Of a DNA stretch of 64,000 bases, positions 35,342-47,109 are shown one piece after another. Position numbers and translations under genes: made by a program. This DNA comes from Grammothele lineata (Eukaryota; Basidiomycota; Agaricomycetes; Polyporales; Polyporaceae): the NCBI GenBank assembly GCA_002150815.3, contig NDFF03000098.1:124001-188000 (forward strand), given 5' to 3'. Position 1 is the first letter of the stretch. Every line of letters begins with the position of its first letter. A model generated the notes under the pieces. That model ran no database searches. It worked only from the letters and a program-made list of their open reading frames with translations, and was not told where the DNA came from.

Positions 35342-35923
35342 GGTGGACAGAGACAGACCGAGGACGAGCGGAAGGGAAGTACGGTCGGTAGCACTTGCAC
35401 GAGGCACGGCTGCCACAGTGGTGCCCGTGTTGATGCATATGATGAGCCCGTCATATGTGGAAATCTGAATGGACTTCCCCGACGGACGTCGGAGGCCCAG
35501 CCGGGACGTGTTCCATCAGTATGGAGCTTGGCGATGGTGCTAGGGTATCTGAGGGCGCGTGTATGGCACTACTTGTTGACGGCGGGCGGCGGGCGTTGTG
35601 CGAGGTGTGCGAGCGAACATTCGGAAGAGGGGGACGGGCTGAGGAGGGCGTTCCGTCGAGGTGTCTCGGTCCGAAGAAAACGGAGCTTTCTCTACTTATG
35701 TCTAGGGCGTTTATGCCACGTGAAACCCACGTGGCCTTCACCATTGGTCACTACTGCAAACTGCAGTGCGGCCACTGGGCTCGACTGGTCCACCCGCCTT
35801 CTCTGCAACATTTCACCTTCAACCACCATGTACTCTTATTCTCAAGCATGATATTCATCTATCTGCTATCAAAGCTTCCGTTAGCTCTTAGCTCTCGGTG
35901 GCGCGGACCCCCAACGGTATGGT
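35342..35923. other. intergenic, no supportable gene
   Basis: Between the start of membrane paralog 2 and the end of HET gene 4. Open frames on both strands are not convincing. Confidence 0.45.
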
Positions 35924-38078
35924 TTATTCAAAGTCCTTCACGACTAGCTCTAACGCGGGCTTTCCAGACGCGTCGTGCCAGCTCATAGAATATTCCACCC
36001 TAATACGCACATTGAACGTTGGAATGCCGCGTCGCAACCAGCGAGAGAACCGAGAAATAAGAGCATCATCTGTCAAATGTCCTTCGAACACGAGTCCGTT
36101 ATCCTGCCAGCTTGATGTATGTTCACGAGAACAAAAATGAGACACGGCGTGGCTTATAGCTGGCTCGGGTTTGTCGTTCCGGTTGTGGAATCGAACGGCG
36201 ATGAAGCGAGGCCTATTGCCCGACGCAGCGCCCGGCGCGAGACCACAGCGCCCGAGGGTAATAGAGAGCCAGGCCCCGACGAATCGCCCACTACGCTTGC
36301 TCAGAACAAGCATTGCTGGCGGTGCTCCATCCCAATTTGGCTGAGGCGGGGGGCCCCAGCTGGCTGACACTCCCGGCGATATTTTCGTCATGGAGTCAAA
36401 GCGCCAGCCGTAGCGTTTATCAAGCTCCGCGAGCATGGCCGGCCTGATGCGGAAAGGTGAGGCGAGGCCTGCGTCGGTGAGCCAAGTGACAGGGAGCAGC
36501 CGCGCATCATCCATGGCTGGCCGCGCGCGGAACGTGGGGTTGGAGGAGATGTAAAGATCCTTTGACCCCCACGCAAGGTCGGCGGGCCACTTCGTCGCCA
36601 CCGCTATGCGGTAGGGGCCGCGATTGTCTTTGGGGTGGGGATAGCCCCCGTCGAAACAGCAATGGTGTAACAGAGGCCCGCCTACAAATGCCTCTTCGGT
36701 GCTCCGACAAAGGATGAGGCCGAGGTTTCTGCTAAAGTCTGAGCAGGGAAGTCTCGCAATGGCAAAGTCGGGCCCGAGCTCGGTCACTTGGAGGCGGGCA
36801 TGTACTCCGAACGGAGTTCGCGTTAACCTTGGTATGGAGGCTTGTTCTTCTGTAGAGCCCGAACCTGGCGTACTCCCATGACTCTGGCCGGACATGGTGC
36901 ATAGTCAGGTAAGTTTCATTTCGACTTTGCGACGTTTCGTATAATCAGCTTACTTTGACTGCGCCGTGAAACACGACGTCACCCCAGTCGCTGAACGCCG
37001 ACGGGGAAGGTGCGAGGAGATGGCGCGCAGGGTCACCACAATCATAGTTCCGGGAGCCGATCCTGTCCTCCATCCCGATGACTGTGAGACCCCTACCCCA
37101 CACGAATATCGACGGATCGATAGAGGTGCGCATGATCTCCTCCTGCAGCCGGTAAAACGCGTTCCTACCCTCGCCATACAACGCGGGCAAGTGGATCCCG
37201 AACAGTCCAAAGAGGCAGTACGCCTCGTCCTCCACGCGCGTCGTCACCCGGTTCGACGCCCACGACATGCGCGCAGCAATGCTCATCTCTGCCACGTCCC
37301 GCTCCAATCGCAGCACGCTCACAGGGATCTTGGTGATCCACTGCAGCAGGTCCGCGAGCTGGAACTTGGTCCCGAGCAGAGTCCAATCGCGCGACATGAA
37401 GCGCACGCTCGTCGGCGCGATGAGCTCCTGGAGCGTCCATCCGCGCCTGTGCCACTTGCTCCTCGTGAACTCGTTGTCGCGGTCCGGCCAGGTTTTGCAG
37501 GACGCGGGGACGTCTGGGAGGTAGACGTAGCAGACGTCGGAGAGGGCGTAGTAGCGAAACATGGAGTTGATAGCCTCGCCGAGCTCGGCGCTGCTCGTTT
37601 TGTCAATGCAGCAGGTGTCCGCCCAGCCCCACTCGTACCCATCCTTTTCTGCGAGGGTGAGAAACCCGCGAATCTTGGGAGATACGAGATCTCGTGGGTT
37701 GGTAGGGAGCGGTATAGTAGTGTACGCTGATGCCCGCCCTTCATCGATGATGAAAGCCGATAAGGACGAAGGTCCTCGTGAAGAACGTGGCAACCCCGCT
37801 GAACCCGACTTTGCATCCGACCGTATCTGCTGGCGTGCCTCCCACATGCTCGATCCATCTGGGGTTTGGGGAAGGTTCAGCGACAGCTCCTCTCTACTGG
37901 CGGCAGCATACATGGCATTCGCCTTGCATTGCTCCCCAAATGTGCGGACACCCTGAAAGGTGTCTTCCATGGTGTCCGTCAACCAGACATGGGAGAGAAT
38001 AGCGTATCCTGGATGAGGAACATCCTCGGGACCGGCGAAGAACTTGAGCTCAGCATTCGCGGTATTCAAAAGCCACAT
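35924..38078 (-). CDS. HET-domain protein 4
   Basis: Exons 36954-38078 and 35924-36883 (minus strand) give 694 residues. HET block: MWLLNTANAELKFFAGP, GYAILSHVWLTDTMEDTFQG, ADTCCIDKTSSAELGEAINS, RGWTLQELIAPTSVRFMS, TTRVEDEAYCLFGLFGIHL and LYGEGRNAFYRLQEEIMRTS. A linker of about 75 extra residues sits between the first and second HET blocks, as in gene 1 but absent from genes 2 and 3. The C-terminal region starts after the intron with LTRTPFGVHARLQVTELG and includes DLYISSNPTFRARP, ITLGRCG and a last segment VEYSMSWHDASGKPALELVV. Gene 1 matches it throughout, including the intron position, so genes 1 and 4 form one subfamily. Intact reading frame. Role in allorecognition inferred. Confidence 0.92.
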
Positions 38079-38918
38079 CCTATGTAGAAAAGCCTCGTGG
38101 CCCGCGTCCTTCAGAGTAAATGTTGCGATATATTGAGATGATGTCCGTCGTGCGGAAGTTTAAAGGGTCAGTGCGATGGCGGATGTGCGCAACTCCGGGA
38201 GCTGTTTCAGAGGGATAGGACGTTTGGAGATGGGACGTGTTGAATTTCGAGCTGCGCGACGATGTCAGCGACTCAGCGTTCGAAATTTCGGCGCTGGAGG
38301 TCAACATGCACTAGTACATGTGACTAGCTTTACTCACACCATCAGTGCTTCTCGGCGGAGGAAGAGTTATAGAGCCTTCCTTAACTCCGCGTGGGCATGT
38401 TGCCCTTCGCAAATCACCTTAGTTCTTTAATCTTTTGACCTCCACGCAAGGCTCCAGCCATACCCGTCAACTTGCCTGGCTGTTTCTCCTGTTGTTCTAC
38501 CCCCAGAGACAATGCGGCCATAGAATCACTCGGAGAGATGGGTTGACCAATCACTAGGTCGCTAGTAGTTCGACCTGCTGGGGATCGGTCAACTGATCAA
38601 ACCTCGATCGGCTCCTCAGCTGCCAGCGACGACTCTTGCGGTGAGCAACCATCATGTCCTCGCTCCGAGCTGCAGGCAGCATGTCGATGATCTTAAACAA
38701 ACTCGACTCTGTTTGAGGCGTGCGTTGATGACGCATTGCATGAAATACATGTTCTATCTATGAGACTTCAGTCTGCTGGCAGCTGCTCTTGCTTGCTACA
38801 TACCGATTGATCCACTGATTCATTTCTGTTCACAAGTACACTTCAAGAACGTACATACAAGTAGCCAATCAGTCGAAGTCGGAATCTTGAAACTGTACGC
38901 CATGCTTTCCGCTTACTA
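38079..38918. other. intergenic, HET4 promoter side
   Basis: About 840 bp, no gene supported. Confidence 0.5.
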
Positions 38919-39656
38919 CTACGCCCACCCCTTCAACACCTTGAAAGCCCTCCGCTCCCACACCTCTGCACCTTGCACGACTCGCGACCGCCACTCCGTA
39001 CTCCTCGCCTTTTTGTACTCTTCCGTCTCAAACGCTTCCTCCCCTGTCCACTCGTGCAGCGACAGGAACCGCACCGGCGGGCCCCGTGCCTCGACTTCGC
39101 CCGCCCGGACCCCCATCGCCGGTCCCCACTCCCGCAAGATGAAACGGCGGGACCGCCGCCATCCCGGCACCTTCGAAAGGAGCGGGATGTGTTCCTCGAC
39201 GTACCACCGTGAGAGGTCCTCCTCGAGCGCCGCGTCGCCGCCCTTCATTGCGACCTCGACCGCAATGAGGTACGGCCCAGGGGCGCGAGGGTCGTAGTCG
39301 GCCGCGACGAGCTCGTGCGATCCGCTGGTGGGGTCGCCGCCAGGAGGAGGGAGGGCGTCGTATATGCGCCGCTCGATGAGCTCGAGGCGGGCCATGACGT
39401 CTTTCTCACGCTCGCTTTGGGTGGTGCGGAGCGCGAGGTAGTCGGGCTCGGTGAGGGCGGTGCAGCTGGTGAGGTCGTATGTCGCGAGATATTGAGGTTT
39501 GAGCCCGTCCGTAGCGACCCAGCGAGCTGCGGCGCGGAAGGTGGGGAGCGCCATACGGAGCGGGACGTGCTCGTTATCGTACCAGTCGTGGAATTCGGCA
39601 TCGGTCACGCCAGTGCCGGAGTCGCAGGGGACGTAGAGTATGCCGGGGGTGGTCAT
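38919..39656 (-). CDS. EthD-like dimeric alpha/beta-barrel protein
   Basis: Single exon, 245 residues. Two ferredoxin-like halves are visible. The first has MTTPGILYVPCDSG, FHDWYDNEHVPLRMALPTFR and LATYDL. The second has YLIAVEVAM, LSRWYVEEHIPLLSKVPGWR and FLSLHEW. The pair of W-Y-x-x-E-H-[VI]-P motifs with a following helix and strand is the EthD / dimeric alpha-beta barrel signature. Such proteins act in degradation or cyclisation steps, or as small accessory proteins; no substrate can be named. No targeting signal. The Met at 39656 is the first in frame and is followed directly by the first beta strand. Confidence 0.85.
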   Translation of the reverse strand: MTTPGILYVPCDSGTGVTDAEFHDWYDNEHVPLRMALPTFRAAARWVATDGLKPQYLATYDLTSCTALTEPDYLALRTTQSEREKDVMARLELIERRIYDALPPPGGDPTSGSHELVAADYDPRAPGPYLIAVEVAMKGGDAALEEDLSRWYVEEHIPLLSKVPGWRRSRRFILREWGPAMGVRAGEVEARGPPVRFLSLHEWTGEEAFETEEYKKARSTEWRSRVVQGAEVWERRAFKVLKGWA

Positions 39657-40070
39657 CGTGTGTGATTGGTATGCGAGTGGTAAGGTGGGCGAGCAGGAAG
39701 GTAGATGTCTTCCAGGATGTAGGCTGGAGTAGAAAGAAACCGAGTTCGTATTCTAAATGGAGCGCTGAGACGGGCGAGACGGGTGTCCGATTCTATCATG
39801 GGAACAAACTAACAGATCTCGTGAGTGTGGTGTTCGCGGGAAGAGACGTTGTACCTACAGTACCTTGTCCGATCATTCACACACCTGGGATACTCAGAAA
39901 GTCAGAACGCGACCACTGGATCTCCGCCTTGGCCCGCCCCGTCATTGTTCGGTGGCGGTGAGGAGGGTGATGTTTGTTTGTTCCTAAGCATTTCCCGGAA
40001 AGAGCGTACGTCATACTCCTTCCTGTATCCAGGCGCTGTCAGCGGACCTTCGCAAGAAGAGCGCGAGGAC
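39657..40070. other. intergenic between two minus-strand genes
   Basis: Promoter of the EthD-like gene and 3' flank of the DUF3445 gene; nothing else seen. Confidence 0.5.
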
Positions 40071-41624
40071 TCACGGGATCACACCTCGCTCGATTTGACT
40101 CTCCGTGAGTTCTCGGAGATACGGTAGAAGCTTCGCGTCGTATTTATGAGTATATTTATACTGTCAGATACGCGGATGAGCACGCCATTCGCTCGCAACA
40201 TGCATAGAGCGCACCTTCAACAGAGTCTTATCTGACTCCGTGTGAACCTTCTCCAGTAGGGCAGGGATCAGAGGACTATCCACAATGTCCTCTAGTTTAT
40301 ACAATACAGGATGACTGTGAATAGGCATTCACGTCAGTCTGCTGTGAACGACAGCGAGCGTGCCGAATACTCACACTCCAAATATAATGGCATTCGTGCG
40401 GGGAAGTTTGCGAAAGGTTTGATGGTCCACACGCACGTATAGATCTTTGGGATGTATGCTAGAGTTTGGCGGTGCGGATACGATATTGTCTGGTGTCCCC
40501 GCATTACCGAGCAAGATAAGTCAACGCTTTATGGGGGAAATGAGGCAGCTACTCACGCCAGAACATATTGCGATCGTCGACGATCATCCAACCAGACCGT
40601 TCAAAGGGCTGGTCGGGTTTGAATCGCTTAAGAGTACGTTCAACGCTCATGAGCAACTTTGCGTTGAAGTGGGGAACTGGGTCATGGAGTTCTCGAAGGG
40701 GCTTGTTGATGGTCTTGGAAAGAAGATAGAAACCTGTACAAACGGGGCACAGCTTGAAGCTGAGCGGAGAGGGAACGATGGTAGTGCCCATGCTCACCAG
40801 GGAAGGCAATGAGACCTCCAACCAGATAGATCTGACCGTCTTCACGCTCTCGGGCCATCAGGAAGTCGTCTTGGATGAGGCTATAGTAGTCATACATGAG
40901 CCCACTCCTTGAGAATGAGGGATAGTACAGACGCACCGAGAAACTACACGCAAAGCATCGACTCCTTTCCTCTGGTGAATCTGATCGTACCGCTCCCCTG
41001 TGACGAGGTTGACAACGACGTCTCGACCCTCGCTCCGGAAAAGCGTAGGATACCGCTTGCATATGTAGCTCACGACCTCTTCCAAAAGCTCTGTGCAAGC
41101 CGCATCATTCTCCGGAAGAGAGTCTAAGACAGTGGTCCCTAGATGCGAGTTGAAGCGTCTAAGATAAACTAGGTAGCGCTGGAGAGAGGACATACCATGC
41201 GTTTGGATCACCTTCTCCTTGTCGTCTAGGTACTGCCTGTATTCGCGATCAATTTCGATCCAGCTGTTGACGTGCATTGGTTGGTGTGCCATCGTCTGAG
41301 ATCAAATCATCAACCCTAATCTCGATACCTGTTGCTCTGTGATCATGAGTTACAAACGAACTGACTGACCTGGTAATAAGGATATCGAAGAGTTTTGTTC
41401 GCGTACAAGTAGTTGCGAATAGTTGCAGTTTCGAGGTCAAAGTCGAGCAGAGGTTCTGGTTCTCCTATGGAGTCTCCGTGCTCCTTTTCTGAAGCACGAG
41501 ATGACGCATCGCGAGCTGCGAGCGTTGAATGATACGAACTAGCGCATCGTCTGGACCAAAGCTTGACTGCAATAGCAAGCACCAGCGAGACGGCAATGAT
41601 TACTGAGATCTCTGTTGTTTCCAT
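40071..41624 (-). CDS. heme-dependent oxidative N-demethylase-like protein (DUF3445), membrane-anchored
   Basis: Eight exons on the minus strand: 41370-41624, 41196-41295, 40937-41138, 40798-40880, 40557-40733, 40375-40489, 40215-40314 and 40071-40160, in frame, 373 residues. An N-terminal helix (ISVIIAVSLVLAIAVKLW) anchors it, cytosolic face likely. The DUF3445/HODM-alpha-like domain follows: YPYYQTMAHQPMHVNSWIEI, YICKRYPTLF, VVSRLIQDDFLM, VGGLIAFPGFYLLSKTINKP, LHDPVPHFNAKLLMSVERTL, LYVRVDHQTFRKLPRTNAII and a C-terminal helix pair. Bacterial members are the alpha subunit of a dimethylamine-oxidising heme enzyme; fungal homologs with an N-terminal anchor are common but uncharacterised. No partner subunit is visible nearby. 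Family call sure, reaction not. Confidence 0.85.
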
Positions 41625-42849
41625 GGGATCGTGCGAGACAGCGGTAGGCGAGAGGAGGGGGAGGAGGCGAGAACGGGCGCCTGATACGCCAACTCGCCGT
41701 AATCGCCATGCATACTACTAACTTAGAGCTTAACGTGGGACCAGAAGCGCAAGATAATGCTCGGAGGGCATGCTCACCTCATACTCGACTCTCAAGTTGC
41801 GCTATCCGGCTCAACCTGGTTCAACTTGGACTAGCCGGCTGTTGACATTGTTGTGAGTCGTGAACAAGTCGTGACATCAAAATCAACATCAAAACGGAGT
41901 GCCAGCGAGCGCCGATCCGATCCGAAAACGGCAAGCGCCAGAGGCGACCCACCTCAGGCTCATCACTTAGCGCCCAGTCTTTTCGCCCAGAACCACCACC
42001 TTCTCTGCTTCCTGAACAATATTGGGCAACCTGAGGCTCTCCGCTATTATGGTTTTGCAACTGGAACGTGTCTCTGCGTCAATCATGGATGATTGAGTGT
42101 AAGTGTGATAGACATCTCATCAATGAATGACAGGGAAGCAGCTTCGCCGCCCCGGTGCAAGCAGTTCCCGCCCGCAGTCATTGCCGTGCAAATCGCATAC
42201 CTCTCGACAGCGGTGAACTGGTGACAGTATTGGGCATCTATACTTAACGCTCGCGGGTAATGCGACCAATCTTGAGCTATCGTTCTTCCGATAGCCCGGG
42301 GCTGCATTGCGGATGGCCGCTACTAGCACTCAGTCCATGAATTGCATTATTGGTGAGTTCAGTGATCGCTCAGTGCATACTCGCTCAGCATTAAACATTG
42401 TCGGATGTCTCTAGAATACAGAATATGTGAGGGTTGGACCAGCCTCTTACTCAGCCGCTCTATCTCAAGAGCCACGAGCATACGTCGCAAGTACTGGCGG
42501 TCCCAGTCTGAGTATCCAACGGCTTTCGCACTCAACATACCCGTTCAGACGGTCACACGCGGCAGTACGCAACAATCGGTGCATTCCAGCAGTACAGCCC
42601 CACGTTTAACCTCTCCTGCGCCGTAGCGTCAGAAACGTAGATGTGCGGTGTCAGGATAGATATTCTTGACACCTGTATGCGCTATCCCCCCTCACGGAAG
42701 GTTTTCGTCAAGCGTCTCTCGGGTGGGTCGGACTAACGGGTATGTAGGACATACTGATCGCGTACTTTCCACAATTCTTCCGCCCCAACTGTAGTGATAC
42801 CTACTTGGTATAAGTCTAGCTGCCACGCGAGCGCCGTTCAAGGACGGGC
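41625..42849. other. intergenic, no supportable gene
   Basis: About 1.2 kb between divergent genes; only chance frames. Confidence 0.5.
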
Positions 42850-42856
42850 TATATAA
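42850..42856 (+). promoter_or_regulatory. TATA box of 7-helix gene A
   Basis: TATATAA 81 bp before the ATG at 42931; the paralogs have the same element at 84 bp. Confidence 0.6.
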
Positions 42857-42930
42857 CGAGGTCCGCGAGCTCGTCGTATGCCAACAGCTTATTCCTCCCA
42901 CTCTCCTACGTTTCTTATTACTTCTTCCGC

Positions 42931-44203
42931 ATGTCTTCTAACTCGACGCACGACTTTCCCTCCCCAGTCGGAGGCGTCCCTTTACCAGTAGACTTTGGCC
43001 CTGCAATCCTGTTGTCTATCCTTCACGCCGTCCTCATACCCATCGCCTTGTGGCGGGTTATCAACCCTCGCTCCAGGTCATTTATGCTTATTGGCACTAT
43101 CGCCTATTCAATCGAACGGTACGCCCTCCCCACCACTTCATACGAGTTCATCTACTGACACTTTCCCTCTACACTTTTGATCCAGGATCGTTGCCTACAC
43201 GCTCCGTGCACGGGCCGCTCACTCCGACACCATGCGAGCGAGCGAGAGCCTGGAGGTCTATTTCCAGACAACCCTGTCAGGCGGCTACGTGGCCATTGGC
43301 CAGGACCTCGCCGTTCTCACCCGTGCCCTTCTGGTCGGCAGTACGCTCGGCTCGCGCATGCGCGTGCACTCCACTCTCACCCCGCGTCACTTATTTCTAT
43401 CCGCTCCCAACCCCACACCGGGGCTTGGGCGAGGCTCACGTGAAGCGCTGGCAATGGATATAGACGAAGATGGGTCGTACAGTCCTTTACCACCCTCCAC
43501 GTCTAGACGGCGTCCGACGACATCCGGAGATGTGGAAGTGTTTGAGGACCACCCGCGTGCGCGTTGGTTTGTTCGTCGGTTGTGTGGTGCAGCGACCATC
43601 CTCTTTTGGGTCGCTGTAGTTCTGGGCGTCGTTGCAGGCATTAACTACAAAAATGCCATCGACTCCGGAGCACATGCCCAACTCGTCCGGCAACTGTTGT
43701 ACGTTTCCTCTCGTCTAGCTTCTGGGCTCTACCGTGAGAGCAGTGTGCCGCTAACCCAGACCAGGTATGGTAGTGACGCACTCGCCCTCCTTCTCTTCGT
43801 CAGTATTGCACTCGGCACGGCTTGGGCCTACTTCAAGATCCCCCGTGTACCTGGCTCGTCAGTCTGCTGGCTCGCCCTCGTCTCGGCCCTCCTCGTACGT
43901 GCATCTCCCTCTCTGTCCTTCATCAGCGAGTTTGACCCCCCGACGTCACACAACCAGTCAGTCGTCGCAATTTACCGCCTCGTGGTGCTTCATTTCTCCA
44001 CCACTTCGCTGGAATCCCTCGCGCCCGGCTCCCTTAATTCCTCGGCGTCGAAAGCAGCGTTCTACTTGCTGCACGTTGCGCCCGAGTACGCGGCGGCAGC
44101 GATCTTCCTTTGCCTCAACGTCCGGCGGACGTTTGGAACGGGTTTATGGGGAGATACCCGCTCAACTGACCCCAGGCTCGAGTCGGAGGAAGCAAGGAAG
44201 TAA
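42931..44203 (+). CDS. 7-helix membrane protein A (tandem family)
   Basis: Exons 42931-43118, 43186-43698, 43765-43894 and 43958-44203 give 358 residues. The N-terminal motif STHDFPSPVGGVPLPVDFGP faces outside, followed by seven hydrophobic segments: ILLSILHAVLIPIALW, SFMLIGTIAYSIERIV, the GYVAIGQDLAVLTRALL helix, ATILFWVAVVLGVVAG, ALALLLFVSIALGTAW, WLALVSALLSVVAIYRL and AFYLLHVAPEYAAAAIFL. A charged loop before helix 4 varies between paralogs. The C-terminal HxAPExxAAAI-x-L-x-x-N-x-R and GLWGD motif is shared by all copies. It resembles uncharacterised fungal 7-helix families such as DUF7702, but I do not assign it with certainty. Exon lengths 188 and 130 nt are identical in the two downstream paralogs. 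Intron 2 (66 nt) has no stop and could be retained in frame. Confidence 0.82.
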
Positions 44204-44910
44204 GAGAACATGCCGGCGGTTGTGGCGGTGCACGCGGGGCAAACGGGACGGGACATTCCGTGCATCTACGTACACTCGTGCTGAACTTGGGATTCCTCGA
44301 ACGTTTGATATGAGTACCGTAATGGTGTAAGCGCGCCGTGCCGCAGCACGTAGAATGCTGAGCGATGCTGTCTCCCGACAACGGTGAGCGCTTGAGCAGT
44401 GGTAGATCAGACCGAGCGCTGCTTTGCGCCTGCGGACGCTTCTTCCATCAGCGCAGTAGGTGTCAGTCTCGACATCTGCGCCGTTAGTACTTCAAATTGC
44501 GTACGGCCTTCACTTGGCGACTGCGGAGTAAGTGCGGCGAAGTACTAGTAACGCCATTAGAAGTCATTATCAAGTCTCCTCTCCGGGGAATTCGGATAGA
44601 GAATGTATACTAGTACTCGGTGGCACTGCCGCATAGCGGGTAAACCACGAGTTTGATCCGACGACAGTGGTGAGAGAGGCTATGTCTTTTAGCCGCTAAT
44701 GGTCTCGAGGACAAAAACGTGCGGGGAAGGAATAATGTATTCCCTGCACGTCCGAGCGGCCGTGATCTTGAAATGTTGATTTGAAGTTGGCGGCCCTTGC
44801 GTCCGACGAGACGAGGTCTACCTCTTGTAGCTCGGTGACGCGAGCGCACTGCGCAATGTAGTATACCTGACGACTGCAAGACCGTCTTTCGTAAGTAGAA
44901 GCCTGAGGCA
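44204..44910. other. intergenic A-B spacer, duplicated before gene C
   Basis: No gene. The spacer matches 47346-48014 along most of its length: the ATGCCGGCGGTTGTGGCGG block, the CGGACGCTTCT block, and a TAGCCGCTAATGGT block near the end. It is part of the segmental duplication. Confidence 0.75.
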
Positions 44911-44916
44911 TATATA
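44911..44916 (+). promoter_or_regulatory. TATA box of 7-helix gene B
   Basis: TATATA, 84 bp before the ATG at 44995, inside the sequence GCCTGAGGCATATA conserved with gene C. Confidence 0.6.
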
Positions 44917-44994
44917 GCCACTGACTCAGATGCATTTTCTTCGCAACCCAGTCTCTCTTTCTCTCTTCCACCTTAAACTACTCGTAGCTCTTTC

Positions 44995-46261
44995 ATGTCT
45001 TCTAATTCGACGCACGAGTTTCCCTCGCCGATCGGAGGCATTCCTCTCCCGGTCGACTTTGCTCCTTCTATCCTCTTTGCGGGCCTTCACGCCCTACTCA
45101 TACCCCTCGCACTGTGGCGGATCATCCACCCCGGCTCTAGGTCTTACGCACTCGTCGCCACACTCATAACCGTAATTGAGCGGTACGCCCACTCCTTTCC
45201 CACATTCATCTGCATCCCCCTCAATGTTCGCGATTCAACCACATCCCGAAACCAGAGTTTTCCTCTACACGCTACGCGCAGTGGCCGCAAACTCCGACAG
45301 TATGCGCACGAGCGAGGGCCTCCAAATCTACATGCAGTCATCCCTCGCTGCAGGTGGTTTCCTGTCCCACGCCAACTCCGTCGCCAGCCTCGCCCGCACG
45401 CTCCTTGTCAGCAGCACAATAGGCGCGCTCATGCGCCCGCACGTCAATCTCACCCCACGTCACTTTGGCAAGCTAGCACCCGGGTCTCCATCCACGGTGG
45501 AGCTCCGGACTACGATGGGCGAAGATTGGAGCAGAGACGGGAACTCGGAAGAGGTCTTCGAGGACTACCCAGCCGCGCGGCGGATCGTCCGCTGCCTTTG
45601 TGGCCTGGCGACTGTCCTCTTCTTCGGCGCAATTCTGGCTGCGATCGCTGGGGGCACGGTATATAAGACCGCGATCGAGTCAGGTGGACAAGCTGCGCTT
45701 GTCCGACTACTCTGGTGCGCCCTTTCTTCGTGTTCCCCCCACTGTCCGCTGTCGCACACGCGCCGGTCGTAGTGGTGCATCGGTGATTGCATTGCTGAAG
45801 CGACTCGCTCGCCGTCTCCAGGTACATAAGCGACGCCTCCGCACTCGGCCTTACCGTTGCTGTCGCGCTCGGTACCGTCCTAGGGTACTTCGCCATCCCT
45901 CGTGTGCGTGGCAGGTCCGTGTTCTGGATCGTGGTAATCTCGGTGTTCGTCGTATGTCCCCCTGTTCCATAAAATCGCGTGCCGTTCTTAACCCGAGACA
46001 CAACATCTATAGTTGGTCGTGGCGTCCTACCGTCTCTACGTACTTCGCTTCAACACGACAGCGCTGGACTCTACCGCCCCGGGTTCAATGAACTCTACCA
46101 CGTCGAAAGCGGCATTCTACGCGCTGCACACCGCCCCGGAGTTCCTCGCCGCAGCGATCTTGGTCAGCCTCAACGCGCGACGGGACTTCGGCACGGGATT
46201 GTGGGGCGACATGCGCTGGTCGGATCCCAAGCTCGACTCTGAGGGCAGGGCGAGGAAGTAG
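44995..46261 (+). CDS. 7-helix membrane protein B (tandem family)
   Basis: Exons 44995-45182, 45256-45714, 45822-45951 and 46013-46261 give 341 residues, same exon lengths as gene C. N-terminus STHEFPSPIGGIPLPVDFAP; helices as in gene A. The loop after LTPRHFGKLAP is shorter than in A and reads EEVFEDYPAARRIVR at its end. C-terminal LHTAPEFLAAAILVSLNARR and GLWGDMRWSDPK. All introns are GT-AG, and the third (45715-45821, 107 bp) is longer than in gene A. The close match with gene C across exons, introns and both flanks shows they arose by a recent duplication. Function unknown. Confidence 0.82.
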
Positions 46262-46518
46262 GACGCGCGGCCTACTTTGTTGATTGTGCGCGGTGCTGAA
46301 CGGACTTAATTGTTTAAATTATTACGCGGGTAACGGCCTGGATGCCTTCGGACGTTTGCGGAGAATCCAATTCCTACGTTAGCGCAATATAGGACGCGTG
46401 CGGGGCGCGCAAGCATTACTTACCATAACCTAAGTGTAGAGGTCGGAATATCCGGTCAGACATTGGGCACATCTGTGCCCCTACGTCCGGCCAATGTGAG
46501 GCGCGTCCGCGGAAGACG
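46262..46518. other. intergenic, 3' flank of gene B
   Basis: The first 80 bp match the 3' flank of gene C (CTACTTTGTTGA and GCGCGGTGCTG blocks). No gene. Confidence 0.5.
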
Positions 46519-46633
46519 GGAAAACCTCCTCCGGGAGGCAATTATATAAGAGTGATGCACTCGCGATGGAGCGCGTCCTCCCGTCAGCAGACGAAAGCAA
46601 TGATACCAAAGTTTCGTCCAAGAATCTTGAGGG
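46519..46633. repeat. duplicated block downstream of gene B
   Basis: Matches 49838-49950 downstream of gene C (AACCTCC-GGAGG hairpin, then GAGCG-G-C-TCCTCC-GTCAG and AGCAATGATAC). It shows that the segmental duplication extends past the genes. Confidence 0.65.
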
Positions 46634-47109
46634 ATCACAAACGCAACGCAGGTTGCTTACATTATGACTGAGCGTGGTCCAGAACCTGAATTGTTGGACA
46701 GTATACGAACTTCATATCGAGTGTCTTGAACTTCTTGACTGATATAAACGTTTGGCCGCAGTGGGTGTTAGCGTTAAACCAATACTTAATCATAGGGATA
46801 TGGTTGTACACACCCGTTATGAGCATACTTCGTATCACGTTGTTCATTGTGTTCTGCCGAGCAGGGTGAGGGGGCTAGGAAGAAGGCTTAAGAAAGTACG
46901 CGGCGACAAGAATACGACTCTCCCTCGAACTTCAACCAGAGCGTTCGGAATTCGCCGCGTCATGCTGGGGCGCTTGAGTCCATGACATAAGCAATGCAAA
47001 TAGGGAAATTTAAGCGCTTACGCGACAACTTAGACCGTGACGGCAGCCACTGGGCGAGTCAACTTGCAGACAACTTGATATGGTACAAACCCGCTTTAAA
47101 TCTACGGTC

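Noticed and set aside
35455..35988. Open frame between membrane paralog 2 and HET gene 4
   Set aside because: Runs into the 3' end of HET gene 4 antisense and has no coding character.
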